Of a stretch of DNA of 64,000 nt, positions 9,544-18,708 are shown one piece after another; position 1 is the first letter of the stretch; every line of letters begins with the position of its first letter. The translations under genes were made by a program, and so were the position numbers. The stretch covers positions 249,027 to 313,026 of the forward strand of contig NZ_LMKW01000008.1 in the NCBI RefSeq assembly GCF_001421745.1, read 5' to 3'. Source of the DNA: Sphingomonas sp. Leaf230. Its GTDB lineage: Bacteria; Pseudomonadota; Alphaproteobacteria; Sphingomonadales; Sphingomonadaceae. The notes beneath the pieces are model-generated. The model saw nothing but the letters and a program-made list of their open reading frames with translations, searched no databases and was not told the origin of the DNA.

Positions 9544-12480
9544 TCAATTTGCGCGGGTGCGGCGGATTTCGTCGCGGACGGAGTGGCCGAGCGCGTCGGC
9601 GACGAGCGCGCCCTGTTCGGCCTGGTGACGCTTCATCAGACCGGTCGCGGGCGATGCCGAGGCGTTGCGCCCGGCGTAACGCGCGCGCTTCACGCGGGAA
9701 TCGACCGTTGCCAGCGCCTCCTCGATCAGCGGCTCGACGAAGAACCAGTAGCCGTTGTTCTTCGGCTCTTCCTGCGCCCAGACGATCTCTTCCAGGTTCG
9801 GCATCCGTGCGACGCGCTCGGCGATCGGGTTGCCGGGGAAGGGATAGAGCTGTTCGACGCGGACGATCTGCGTATCGGTGTCGCCCGCCGCGTCGCGTGC
9901 CTCGATAAGGTCGTACGCGACCTTGCCGGTGCACAGGACAAGACGCTTCGTATCGACGTCGGCGGCCGGATTGGTATCCGACAACAGGCGGCGGAAGTGG
10001 CTGTCGCCCTGGAAATCCTCCGCGTTCGAGACGGCCAGCTTGTGACGCAGCAACGACTTCGGCGTCATCACGATCAACGGCTTGCGGAAGTTGCGGTGCA
10101 TCTGCCGGCGGAGCAGGTGGAAATAGTTCGCCGGGCTGGTGCAGTTCGCGACCTGGATGTTGTCGTCCGCGCACGACTGGAGGAAACGCTCGGGACGTGC
10201 CGAGCTATGCTCAGGCCCCTGCCCTTCGTAACCATGCGGGAGCAGCATCACGAGGCCGTTGGCGCGGAGCCACTTCGATTCGCCGCTCGTGATGAACTGA
10301 TCGATCATGATCTGCGCGCCGTTGACGAAATCGCCGAACTGCGCCTCCCAGAGGACCAAGGTCTTCGGGTCGGCGAGCGCGTAGCCATATTCGAACCCGA
10401 GCACGCCGTATTCGCTGAGCGGGCTGTCGAGTACCTCGAAGCGGCCGTGCTCGATTTCCTGCAACGGCACGTACTTGTGCTCGTCGGTCTGGTCGACCCA
10501 GACCGCGTGGCGCTGCGAGAAAGTGCCGCGGCCCGAATCCTGGCCGGACAGGCGGACGCCATAGCCTTCCGAGAGCAGGCCGCCGAACGCGAGTGCTTCG
10601 CCGGTCGCCCAGTCGAAGCCCTTGCCCGACTTGAACATCTCGCGCTTGGCATCGATCACGCGGTTGAGCGTCTTGTGGATCTTCACGCTGTCGGGGATCG
10701 TCGTCAGCGTGCGGCCGAGCGAGTCGAACAACTTCGTGCTGAGGCCGGTCTCGACGTTGCGACGTGCCGACGCGCCGTCGGTCGGCGCGCTGAGGCCGGT
10801 CCAGCGACCGCCAAACCAGTCCGCCTTGTTCGGCTTGTACGAGGACCCGGCTTCGAACTCGCCTTCGAGACGGAGCGTGAACTGCTTCACATTCTCGTCG
10901 ATCCAAGGCTGGTCGATCACGCCTTCCTTGATAAGGCGATCGCCGTATACCGACGAGACGCCGGGGTGCTTGCGGATGATGTCGTACATCAGCGGCTGCG
11001 TGAAGGACGGCTCGTCGCCCTCGTTGTGGCCGAAGCGGCGGTAGCACCACATGTCGATGACGATGTCGCGGTGGAACTTCTGGCGGAATTCCATCGCCAT
11101 CTTGGTCGCGAAGGTGACCGCCTCGGGATCGTCGCCGTTGACGTGGAAGACCGGCGCCTGGACGCCCTTGGCGACGTCCGACGGGTAAGGCGACGAGCGC
11201 GCGAACTGCGGCGAGGTCGTGAAGCCGACCTGGTTGTTGATGATGAAGTGGACGCAGCCGCCGGTGTTGTAGCCGCGGATGCCGGAGAAGCCGAGGCACT
11301 CCCAGACGATCCCCTGCCCTGCGAACGCCGCGTCGCCGTGGATCAGCACGGGCAAGCTCGCGACGTGATCCTTCAGGTCGTTGTTGAGCGTCTGGATCGC
11401 GCGGGTCTTGCCGAGCACGACCGGGTCGGCGGCCTCGAGATGCGACGGGTTGGCGACCAGGCTCATGTGAACCTTGTGGCCGTCGAACTCGCGATCGGTG
11501 CTGGTGCCGAGGTGATACTTGACGTCGCCCGAACCGCCGATGTCGTCGGGGTTGGCCGAACCACCGGCGAATTCGTGGAAGATCACGCGCAACGGCTTGG
11601 CCATCACGTTCGCCAGCACGTTGAGGCGACCGCGGTGCGCCATGCCGATGACGAGCTCGCGCACGCCCATCTGGCCGCCATACTTGATCACGCTCTCAAG
11701 CGCGGGGATCATCGATTCGCCGCCGTCGAGCCCGAAGCGCTTCGTGCCGACATACTTCTTGCCGAGGAATTTCTCCCACTGCTCGGCCTGGATCACCTTG
11801 GTGAGGATCGCCTTCTTGCCGTCGGTGGAGAATTCGATCGCCTTGTCTTGGCCCTCCATGCGCTCCTGGAGGAAGCGGCGCTCCTCGACATCGGAGATGT
11901 GCATGTATTCGAGGCCGACATTGCCGCAGTAATTCTTGCGCAACGTGTCGACGAGCTCGCGGATCGAGACCCATTCGAAGCCCATCGTGCCCCCGAGATA
12001 GACCTTGCGGTCGATGTCGCCGTCGGAGAAACCGTGATATTCGGTCTTCAGGTCCTCGGGCATCTCGCGCTTCGAGAGGCCGAGCGGGTCGAGGTTCGCG
12101 GCGAGGTGACCACGGACGCGGTAGGTGCGGACGAGCAGCTGCGCGCGGATCGCGTCGGCCGCGGCCTTGACGATCTCTTCCTTCGAGACGGGCGCAGGTG
12201 CCGCTGCGGCGGGGGCAGGCTTGCCACCCTTGGCGGGCTTGGGCGCGGGCTCCATCTGGGTCGGATCGAGCGCTGCGGTCAGGTCGTCCGTGGTGGTGAG
12301 CGGCCAGCGGGCGCTCTCCCAGCTCGGGCCCTGCGCGGAGCCTTCGAGACCCTCGAAGAACGCACGCCAACCGGATTCGACCGAGGCCGGGTCCGCATTG
12401 AACTTGGCGTAGAGCGTCTCCACGAACGCCGGGCTGACGCCGGCTGCGATATCGCTGAAATCCTGGCCTTCGTAGCCCAT
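9544..12480 (-). CDS. odhA: 2-oxoglutarate dehydrogenase E1 component
   Basis: Thiamine-diphosphate-dependent E1 subunit; it decarboxylates 2-oxoglutarate and succinylates the E2 lipoyl group. The protein has 978 residues. The N-terminus MGYEGQDFSDIAAG followed by FVETLYAKFNADP matches the E2-binding region of the family. Other motifs are MAHRGRLNVL, the diphosphate-binding HGDAAFAGQG...NNQVGF, and LPHGYEGQGPEHSSAR in the transketolase-like part. The ATG at 12480 is preferred over the longer frame to 12561, whose extra residues come from a repeat element. An Ala/Pro/Lys-rich linker (residues 80-100) separates the N-terminal segment from the core. It is followed by odhB after 101 bases. Confidence 0.97.
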   Translation of the reverse strand: MGYEGQDFSDIAAGVSPAFVETLYAKFNADPASVESGWRAFFEGLEGSAQGPSWESARWPLTTTDDLTAALDPTQMEPAPKPAKGGKPAPAAAAPAPVSKEEIVKAAADAIRAQLLVRTYRVRGHLAANLDPLGLSKREMPEDLKTEYHGFSDGDIDRKVYLGGTMGFEWVSIRELVDTLRKNYCGNVGLEYMHISDVEERRFLQERMEGQDKAIEFSTDGKKAILTKVIQAEQWEKFLGKKYVGTKRFGLDGGESMIPALESVIKYGGQMGVRELVIGMAHRGRLNVLANVMAKPLRVIFHEFAGGSANPDDIGGSGDVKYHLGTSTDREFDGHKVHMSLVANPSHLEAADPVVLGKTRAIQTLNNDLKDHVASLPVLIHGDAAFAGQGIVWECLGFSGIRGYNTGGCVHFIINNQVGFTTSPQFARSSPYPSDVAKGVQAPVFHVNGDDPEAVTFATKMAMEFRQKFHRDIVIDMWCYRRFGHNEGDEPSFTQPLMYDIIRKHPGVSSVYGDRLIKEGVIDQPWIDENVKQFTLRLEGEFEAGSSYKPNKADWFGGRWTGLSAPTDGASARRNVETGLSTKLFDSLGRTLTTIPDSVKIHKTLNRVIDAKREMFKSGKGFDWATGEALAFGGLLSEGYGVRLSGQDSGRGTFSQRHAVWVDQTDEHKYVPLQEIEHGRFEVLDSPLSEYGVLGFEYGYALADPKTLVLWEAQFGDFVNGAQIMIDQFITSGESKWLRANGLVMLLPHGYEGQGPEHSSARPERFLQSCADDNIQVANCTSPANYFHLLRRQMHRNFRKPLIVMTPKSLLRHKLAVSNAEDFQGDSHFRRLLSDTNPAADVDTKRLVLCTGKVAYDLIEARDAAGDTDTQIVRVEQLYPFPGNPIAERVARMPNLEEIVWAQEEPKNNGYWFFVEPLIEEALATVDSRVKRARYAGRNASASPATGLMKRHQAEQGALVADALGHSVRDEIRRTRAN

Positions 12481-12498
12481 CGTTCTCGTCCTCAGTGT

Positions 12499-12630
12499 CC
12501 TTCTCCCCGCGGGGGAGAAGGAGGGGCCCACTCGCACTTGCGGGTGGGAGGGTGAGGGCACGGGCGGTCACGTGCCCTCACCCTTCCGCTGCCAAGAGGC
12601 AGCTCCTTCCCTCTCCCCGGGGGGAGAGGG
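12499..12630. repeat. family E paired-hairpin element
   Basis: The outer arms are CCTTCTCCCCGCGGGGGAGA and a mirror at CTCCCCGGGGGGAGAG. Inner complementary tracts GGTGAGGGCACG and CGTGCCCTCACC surround GGCGGTCA. It fills the gap between sucD and odhA. A related copy is at 39230. Confidence 0.75.
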
Positions 12631-12639
12631 GTAGTCAGC

Positions 12640-13524
12640 TCAACCCTTCAACACGCTCAGCAGCGTCTCGCCGAGCAGGCTGGGGCTTTCCGAGACCTTG
12701 ATCCCGGCGGCTTCCATCGCCGCGATCTTGCTCTCCGCGTCGCCCTTGCCGCCCGACACGATCGCGCCGGCATGGCCCATGCGACGGCCCGGAGGCGCCG
12801 TACGACCGGCAATGAAGCCTGCCATCGGCTTCGACCGACCGCGCTTGGCTTCGTCGCGAAGGAACTGTGCCGCCTGCTCTTCCGCGTCGCCGCCGATTTC
12901 GCCGATCATGATGATCGACTGGGTCTCGTCGTCGGCGAGGAACAGCTCGAGAACGTCGATGAAGTTCGTGCCGTTGACCGGATCGCCACCGATGCCGACC
13001 GCGGTCGTCTGACCGAGGCCTGCGTTCGACGTCTGGAACACCGCCTCATAGGTGAGCGTGCCTGAACGGCTGACAACGCCGACCGAACCCTTCTTGAAGA
13101 TCGAGCCCGGCATGATGCCGATCTTACACTCGCCGGGGGTCAGCACGCCGGGGCAGTTCGGGCCGATGAGGCGCGACTTGGAGCCCGACAGCGCGCGCTT
13201 GACCTTGACCATGTCGAGCACGGGAATGCCCTCGGTGATCGCGACGATCAGCTCGATCTCGGCGTCGATCGCCTCGAGGATCGAATCGGCGGCGAAGGGG
13301 GGCGGCACGTAGATGACCGACGCGGTCGCGCCGGTCATCGCCTTGGCTTCGGCGACGGTGTTGTAGACGGGGAGGTCGAGGTGAGTCGTACCGCCCTTGC
13401 CGGGCGTGACGCCGCCGACCATCTGCGTGCCGTATTCCAGCGCCATCTTGGTGTGGAAGCTGCCGGTTTCGCCGGTCATGCCCTGGGTGATGACCTTGGT
13501 GTTCTTGTCGACGAGGATGCTCAT
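12640..13524 (-). CDS. sucD: succinyl-CoA synthetase alpha subunit
   Basis: The alpha subunit of succinyl-CoA ligase converts succinyl-CoA, ADP/GDP and phosphate to succinate, CoA and ATP/GTP. This 294-residue protein has the CoA-binding Rossmann start [36 protein letters not shown], and the phosphorylated-His motif [13 protein letters not shown]. The ATG at 13524 gives the usual family N-terminus; the frame upstream runs into a repeat. The partner sucC, normally just upstream of sucD, is not here: the neighbour is the GIY-YIG element and then mdh. Confidence 0.97.
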   Translation of the reverse strand: MSILVDKNTKVITQGMTGETGSFHTKMALEYGTQMVGGVTPGKGGTTHLDLPVYNTVAEAKAMTGATASVIYVPPPFAADSILEAIDAEIELIVAITEGIPVLDMVKVKRALSGSKSRLIGPNCPGVLTPGECKIGIMPGSIFKKGSVGVVSRSGTLTYEAVFQTSNAGLGQTTAVGIGGDPVNGTNFIDVLELFLADDETQSIIMIGEIGGDAEEQAAQFLRDEAKRGRSKPMAGFIAGRTAPPGRRMGHAGAIVSGGKGDAESKIAAMEAAGIKVSESPSLLGETLLSVLKG

Positions 13525-13540
13525 CTTGTCTCGTTCCTTA

Positions 13541-13918
13541 CCACCCCGGCGAAGGCCGGGGCCCAATTGGGAAAGCGGTCATGGTCGTGCGATGCGATCG
13601 TAAAGGTCGTCCCATGAGGGATTGAAACCATTGATCTCACGCAGCTTCCAGTCTCGCTTCCACTCCTTCATGTGCAGCTCGCGCTGCCGGGCGGCTTCCC
13701 AACTACCGGCTAACTCATACCAGACGAGCAGCTTGCAGTCGTATTTCTTCGTGAACCCGGCGACGACGGCATTGCGGTGTTCCCACACGCGCTTTGCCAG
13801 GTTCAGCGTCGAGCCGAGGTAGATCGTACCGTTAAACCCACTTGCCATGATGTAGACGAACGCTTGTTCTTCCATCAGCGGGGCCTTCCCAATTGGGCCC
13901 CGGCCTTCGCCGGGGTGG
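13541..13918 (-). mobile_element. family A element carrying a GIY-YIG nuclease gene
   Basis: Two 33-base arms in perfect inverted orientation (13541-13573 and 13886-13918) enclose exactly one gene. Each arm is a hairpin CCCCGGC-GAAG-GCCGGGG followed by the palindrome CCCAATTGGG. The stop codon of the nuclease gene is five bases from one arm, and its ATG is ten bases from the other; the Shine-Dalgarno-like GGGAAGG overlaps the arm edge. The same arms, without a gene, occur seven more times in the window as ~100-base units. The geometry suggests a mobile unit whose only product is the nuclease. Mobility itself is inferred. Confidence 0.6.
13579..13875 (-). CDS. small GIY-YIG nuclease-family protein
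   Basis: This 98-residue single-domain protein is of the GIY-YIG superfamily (UPF0213/YhbQ-like branch). The motif pair appears as FVYIMA...GTIYLGST, followed by the catalytic-type Arg in LAKRVWEHR. Other conserved features are an aromatic/basic segment (KLLVWYE) and [18 protein letters not shown], which carries the expected late Glu ([10 protein letters not shown]). The family includes homing-endonuclease and DNA-repair nuclease domains; stand-alone members are of mostly unknown role. It lies between sucD and mdh, where TCA genes would be expected to be contiguous, and is framed by inverted family A arms. Confidence 0.88.
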   Translation of the reverse strand: MEEQAFVYIMASGFNGTIYLGSTLNLAKRVWEHRNAVVAGFTKKYDCKLLVWYELAGSWEAARQRELHMKEWKRDWKLREINGFNPSWDDLYDRIARP

Positions 13919-13959
13919 TGCGATCCTTACCTCACCTCAAATCAGCTTAGTCCCTCAAA

Positions 13960-14967
<1,008 letters not shown>

Positions 14968-15018
14968 TTACGCGCATTATCCCGCTACGGCAACCGCTAA
15001 AAGGACAAAAGCGGGTTG

Positions 15019-15047
15019 TTATTGCAACTCGTTCGCATATGCAATAA
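15019..15047 (-). promoter_or_regulatory. inverted repeat upstream of mdh, candidate operator
   Basis: A perfect 8-base inverted repeat, TTATTGCA and TGCAATAA, separated by 13 bases. It lies about 100 bases upstream of the mdh ATG in an AT-rich patch that stands out from the surrounding GC-rich DNA. It looks like a dimeric regulator site. I cannot name the regulator. Confidence 0.4.
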
Positions 15048-15049
15048 GC

Positions 15050-16141
15050 TTAGAGGTGGCCTTCGGCGAGATAGTCCTCGGAGCGCATCTCTTCGAGGCG
15101 GCTGATCGTGCGGTCGAACTCGAAGCGCCCGTCGCCGCTTTCGTAGAGATCGCCGGGTTGCGCATCGGCGGCGGCGAGCAGCTTCACCTTGTGCTCGTAC
15201 AGCGCGTCGATCAGCGCGACGAAGCGCGCCGCCTCGTTGCGGTTCTCGGGGCCGAGCTTGGGGATGCCGACCAGGATGACGGTGTGGAATTTCCGCGCGA
15301 TGGCGAGGTAGTCGGCCACTCCCCTCGCCTCGCCGCAAAGCTTCTTGAAGCTGAACACCGCGACGCCCTTGAGCGACTTGGGCACGCGCAGGGTTCGGCC
15401 TTGCACAATGAGGTCCTCGGCAGGGACGTGCTCGCTGTCGTCGGTCGAGAAGTCGGTGAGGCGGAAGAACGCGGCTGACAACTGCGCGGTCGCCTCGGGG
15501 CCGTTGGGGACGAGCCACGTGTCCTGGCTGCCGAGCCGATCGCGGCGATAGTCGACCGGGCCGTTGAGCGGGAGCACGTCGAGGCGCTGTTCGATGGTCG
15601 CGATGAAGGGCAGGAAATGCTCGCGGTTGAGGCCGTTCTTGTAGAGATCGGCGGGCGGGCGGTTCGAGGTGGTGACGATCGTCACGCCGGAATCGAGCAG
15701 CGAGGTCACCAGCCGCGACAGGATCATCGCGTCGGGGCTGTTGGTGACCATCATCTCGTCGAACGCGAGCAGGCGGGTCTCGTCGGCGATCGCGGTGGCG
15801 ACGGGGACGATCGGGTCGCCGACTTCCTTGCGGCGCTCGGCGGCGATGCGCGCGTGGACCTCGAGCATGAACTCGCCGAAGTGGACGCGGCGCTTCTTCT
15901 CAACGGGCGCGTTGGCGAAGAACAGGTCCATCAGCATCGACTTGCCGCGACCGACGCCGCCCCAGAGGTAGACGCCGCGGGGGTCTGGTTTCTTGGAGAA
16001 GCGGGCGAAGAAGCCGGTCGACTTGGGGGTAGCGAGTTCGGTCGCGAGGGTGTGGAGGCGCACGGCGGCGGCGGCTTGCTCAAGGTCGGGGCGGAGTTCG
16101 CCTGAGGCGATGAGAGCTTCGTAGGCCTTGAGGACGGTCAC
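15050..16141 (-). CDS. zapE: cell-division ATPase ZapE (AFG1-like)
   Basis: This 363-residue AFG1/ZapE-family P-loop ATPase acts, by family, at the division ring or in mitochondrial-type protein quality control. Walker A is WGGVGRGKSMLMD. Walker B reads LLAFDEMMVTNSPDAMIL, slightly changed from the usual CFDEFQVTDIADAMIL. Other motifs are VTTSNRPPADLYKNGLNR and VPKSLKGVAVFSFKKLCGE. The start is GTG (V-T-V-L-K...); the ATG just upstream is out of frame. It lies between the thioesterase and mdh; sdh-zapE-mdh neighbourhoods are common in alphaproteobacteria. Confidence 0.93.
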   Translation of the reverse strand: MTVLKAYEALIASGELRPDLEQAAAAVRLHTLATELATPKSTGFFARFSKKPDPRGVYLWGGVGRGKSMLMDLFFANAPVEKKRRVHFGEFMLEVHARIAAERRKEVGDPIVPVATAIADETRLLAFDEMMVTNSPDAMILSRLVTSLLDSGVTIVTTSNRPPADLYKNGLNREHFLPFIATIEQRLDVLPLNGPVDYRRDRLGSQDTWLVPNGPEATAQLSAAFFRLTDFSTDDSEHVPAEDLIVQGRTLRVPKSLKGVAVFSFKKLCGEARGVADYLAIARKFHTVILVGIPKLGPENRNEAARFVALIDALYEHKVKLLAAADAQPGDLYESGDGRFEFDRTISRLEEMRSEDYLAEGHL

Positions 16142-16156
16142 TTGCCCATCCTTTTA

Positions 16157-16262
16157 CCACCCCGGCGGAGGCCGGGGCCCAATTGGAAAGGTTTCGGTAA
16201 CGGCGCGGGACGCTTCAACACTGATCGTTTCCCAATTGGGCCCCGGCCTTCGCCGGGGTGGT
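16157..16262. repeat. family A short element
   Basis: The arms match those of the GIY-YIG element (CCACCCCGGCGGAGGCC... and mirror) with about 40 bases between them and no gene. It fills the gap between the thioesterase stop and the zapE start. Confidence 0.85.
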
Positions 16263-16263
16263 G

Positions 16264-16743
16264 TTACGCGGCGGTGTCAGCCCTTGGAGGCTTGCCGGAC
16301 GGCTTACGGATCGTGGCCGAGAAGGCGGCGATCTTCGTGTCGTCGTCCCCTTGCACCACGAGACCCCGGAGGAACAAGAGGCGGCCGGTTTCCTTGAGGA
16401 CCTCGACCTGCGCCTCGATCGGTTCGCCCACGCGTCCACCGCCGATGAATTGCGTGTTGAGATCGAGCGTGACCGCGGTGCCGGCGGTGATCAGGCCGAA
16501 GCCTCTGGCGGCGGCGAACAGGGCTACGTCGATGAACGCGAGGAGCGCGCCGCCGTGGACGTTGTTCTGGAGGTTGGAGTGGCGATGCTCGGGGGTGATG
16601 CGGACGCGGACGGTGTGGCCGTCGACGCGGTAGAGCATGGGGCCGAGCAGGGTGTTGAAGCGGGTGGGGTCGGAGAGCGACCAGCTACGCCAGCCTGGGT
16701 TGGCGGGGTCTTCGGCTTCGACGAAATGGGGGGTAGTCAACAA
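16264..16743 (-). CDS. hotdog-fold thioesterase (PaaI-like)
   Basis: This 159-residue hotdog-fold protein is probably an acyl-CoA thioesterase. It has the HGGALLAFIDVALFAAA helix with the catalytic-site Gly-Gly motif NNVHGG, then TLDLNTQFIGGGRVGEPIE typical of the 4HBT superfamily. The substrate cannot be told from sequence. The start is uncertain: only TTG codons (16743 or 16740) precede the domain, and the first ATG is at residue 36, inside the fold. Family A and D elements flank it on both sides, which isolates it from sdhB and zapE. Confidence 0.82.
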   Translation of the reverse strand: MLTTPHFVEAEDPANPGWRSWSLSDPTRFNTLLGPMLYRVDGHTVRVRITPEHRHSNLQNNVHGGALLAFIDVALFAAARGFGLITAGTAVTLDLNTQFIGGGRVGEPIEAQVEVLKETGRLLFLRGLVVQGDDDTKIAAFSATIRKPSGKPPRADTAA

Positions 16744-16748
16744 CCTGT

Positions 16749-16860
16749 CCTTCGATACGCCGCTTCGACAAGCTCAGCAGCTACTCAGGACGAACGGAAA
16801 TTTATACCCCCCGTTCGTCCTGAGTAGGGACTGAGCGAAGTCGAAGGCCCGTATCGAAGG
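16749..16860. repeat. family D inverted repeat
   Basis: The central arms CTACTCAGGACGAACGG and CCGTTCGTCCTGAGTAG are separated by AAATTTATACCCC; the outer motifs are CCTTCGATACG and CGTATCGAAGG. A rearranged copy is at 52066. It ends three bases before the sdhB stop codon. Confidence 0.85.
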
Positions 16861-16862
16861 GA

Positions 16863-17645
16863 TCAGACGATCCGTTCGGCTTCCATTTTCTTGATCTCGG
16901 CGATCGCCTTGGCGGGGTTCAAGCCCTTCGGGCACGCGTTCGCGCAGTTCATGATGGTGTGGCAGCGATACAGGCGGAACGGATCCTCGAGTTCGTCGAG
17001 GCGCTCGCCGGTCATCTCGTCGCGGCTGTCGGCGAGCCAGCGATAGGCCTGCAACAGGATCGCGGGCCCGAGGAACTTGTCGGCGTTCCACCAATAGCTC
17101 GGGCACGAGGTCGAGCAGCACGCGCACAGGATGCACTCGTACAGGCCGTCGAGCTTCGAGCGATCTTCGGGCGACTGGAGACGCTCCTTGCCCGAGGGCG
17201 GGGGAGTGACGGTCTGCAGCCACGGCTTGATCGACGAATATTGCGCGTAGAAATGCGTGAAGTCGGGGACCAGGTCCTTGATCACGTCCATGTGCGGCAA
17301 TGGCGTGATCTGGACCTCGCCCTTGCAATCCTCGATCGCGGTCGTGCAGGCGAGGCCGTTCTTGCCGTTGATGTTCATCGAGCACGAGCCGCAAATGCCC
17401 TCGCGGCACGACCGGCGGAAGGTAAGCGAGGAATCCTGCTCGCTCTTCATCTTGATCAGCGCGTCGAGCACCATCGGGCCGGTGTCGTCGAGATCGAGCT
17501 CGAAATTATCGTAGCGCGGGTTCTCGCCGCTGTCCGGATCGTAGCGGTAGACCTTGAACGATTTGAGACGCTTACCCCCGCTGGTCGAGGCGTGCTTGAC
17601 GCCCTTCTTGACGACGCTGTTTTTCGGGAGCGAGAATTCGGCCAT
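16863..17645 (-). CDS. sdhB: succinate dehydrogenase iron-sulfur subunit
   Basis: SdhB carries the 2Fe-2S, 4Fe-4S and 3Fe-4S clusters that pass electrons from FAD in SdhA to the quinone site. The 260-residue protein has [20 protein letters not shown] (2Fe-2S), [16 protein letters not shown] and [17 protein letters not shown]. The start [10 protein letters not shown] is chosen over the longer frame to 17747 because it matches the family. The gene is separated from sdhC-sdhD-sdhA by a ClpP-like gene, an antisense toxin-antitoxin pair and a small membrane-protein gene; normally sdhB follows sdhA directly. Confidence 0.98.
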   Translation of the reverse strand: MAEFSLPKNSVVKKGVKHASTSGGKRLKSFKVYRYDPDSGENPRYDNFELDLDDTGPMVLDALIKMKSEQDSSLTFRRSCREGICGSCSMNINGKNGLACTTAIEDCKGEVQITPLPHMDVIKDLVPDFTHFYAQYSSIKPWLQTVTPPPSGKERLQSPEDRSKLDGLYECILCACCSTSCPSYWWNADKFLGPAILLQAYRWLADSRDEMTGERLDELEDPFRLYRCHTIMNCANACPKGLNPAKAIAEIKKMEAERIV

Positions 17646-17778
17646 TGCGAGCGGTCCGTCCGTGGTGTGATTATAGGTTGTCAGAGCCGATACATGACAG
17701 GGGCCCTCCCCGCAAATCCTTAGCTTCGCGGGTGCAACATGCGTCACACCCGCTGTCGCGTTGCCTGCTCACGCCGGG

Positions 17779-18360
17779 TCAGATGATGTCGAGGACGAGG
17801 CCGAGGTCGCGGGCTTCCTCGGCTTCGATGTACCAGTTGGAGGGGGCCTTCTTCTTCAATTCCTCGAGCGATACCTTCGAGCCCTCGACGATCGCGCGGA
17901 AGCCTTCCTCCTGGATGTTGATCGAGTCCTCGATCTCGTGGAGCTTGGCCTTGAGCGTATAGGAGAGCGTGTTGAGCGGGCCGTTGAGTTCGATCGTGCT
18001 CTGCATCTGCCGCTCGTGGATCATGATGCGGCTGTTGCGGGTGAGGAAGCGGCTGTCGACGGGGAAAGCGGACATGAAGGTCGCGCCGGCGGAATAGACC
18101 GCGACCTTGCCGAGGAAGAGCGTCTCGCGGCCGGTGTATTCGCGGAGCAGGCGGATGTTGTCGCCCATCGCGCGCGAGACTTCGGGGTCGCCGCCGAGCG
18201 TGGTGATCGAGACGACGAGCGGGCCCTCGGTGGGGGCGGCGACGAGTTGCGACTTGAAAGTGTCGTACATCGCGTCGTCGACGGGGCCGTGGAGGTGGAT
18301 GTGGGGGGCGGCCAGCAACGGGTAGTTGCGGGCGTTCGAGGCGGGGGATGTGTCGGTCAT
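17779..18360 (-). CDS. ClpP-like serine protease subunit
   Basis: This 193-residue ClpP/crotonase-fold protein has the nucleophile region KVAVYSAGATFMSAFP (Ser in YSAG), followed 20 or so residues later by RIMIHERQMQ (His), as in ClpP and its TepA/membrane-associated relatives. An Asp in the third catalytic position is plausible (residues 155-180) but not certain. It is shorter than, and divergent from, housekeeping ClpP and probably does not belong to the main ClpXP machine. It lies 133 bases upstream of sdhB. Whether it processes TCA or membrane proteins is unknown. Confidence 0.8.
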   Translation of the reverse strand: MTDTSPASNARNYPLLAAPHIHLHGPVDDAMYDTFKSQLVAAPTEGPLVVSITTLGGDPEVSRAMGDNIRLLREYTGRETLFLGKVAVYSAGATFMSAFPVDSRFLTRNSRIMIHERQMQSTIELNGPLNTLSYTLKAKLHEIEDSINIQEEGFRAIVEGSKVSLEELKKKAPSNWYIEAEEARDLGLVLDII

Positions 18361-18424
18361 GCCGCGGCAAACTTTTGCGGGGGCGGTGGGTTCCGGACAG
18401 GTTGCCGCATATCAGCACAGTGAT

Positions 18425-18453
18425 TTGGTGTGACCTGTTCGACGTGCTATAAA
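18425..18453 (+). promoter_or_regulatory. sigma-70-like promoter of the antitoxin gene
   Basis: TTGGTG, 17 bases, TATAAA. The -10 hexamer ends six bases before the antitoxin ATG at 18460, so transcription would begin at or next to the ATG and the mRNA would be leaderless. Spacing is ideal. The match is seen; activity is inferred. Confidence 0.5.
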
Positions 18454-18459
18454 ACGGTC

Positions 18460-18708
18460 ATGATCGAGACAATCCATGCCGGCGCGACCGTGAGCATCAG
18501 CGACCTTAAGAAGAATCCGTCTGGAGTCATCGAGGCTGCGGGCGGATTTCCCGTGGCTGTGCTCAATCGGAATACGCCCGCGGCGTATCTGGTGCCGGCA
18601 GCGGCGTGGGAGGAATTGATGGATCGGTTGGAGGACGTCGAACTGGCAGACCTGGTGCGAGCGCGTGCCGACGAGGTGCCGGTCGCGGTGTCGCTTGGCG
18701 ACCTATAG
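18460..18708 (+). CDS. Phd/YefM-family antitoxin (StbD-like)
   Basis: This 82-residue protein starts MIETIHAGATVSISDLKKNP and continues with GFPVAVLNRNTPAAYLVPAAAW, the typical N-terminal DNA-binding and dimerisation fold of Phd/YefM/StbD antitoxins; the acidic C-terminal tail would wrap the toxin. The ATG at 18460 is preferred over an upstream in-frame start at 18430 because the family starts here and a promoter -10 lies just before it. It overlaps the toxin start by 14 bases. It is on the opposite strand to the surrounding sdh genes. Confidence 0.88.
   Translation: MIETIHAGATVSISDLKKNPSGVIEAAGGFPVAVLNRNTPAAYLVPAAAWEELMDRLEDVELADLVRARADEVPVAVSLGDL

Noticed and set aside
9436..12555. A 1039-residue plus-strand frame opposite odhA
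   Set aside because: It is antisense to a fully recognisable 2-oxoglutarate dehydrogenase E1 gene. Long shadow frames are common in GC-rich DNA; composition is non-protein-like.
13541..13918. The GIY-YIG element as a classical insertion sequence or homing intron
   Set aside because: No transposase and no interrupted gene is present; sucD and mdh are both complete. Terminal repeats are hairpins, not IS-type ends, and no clear target duplication was seen.
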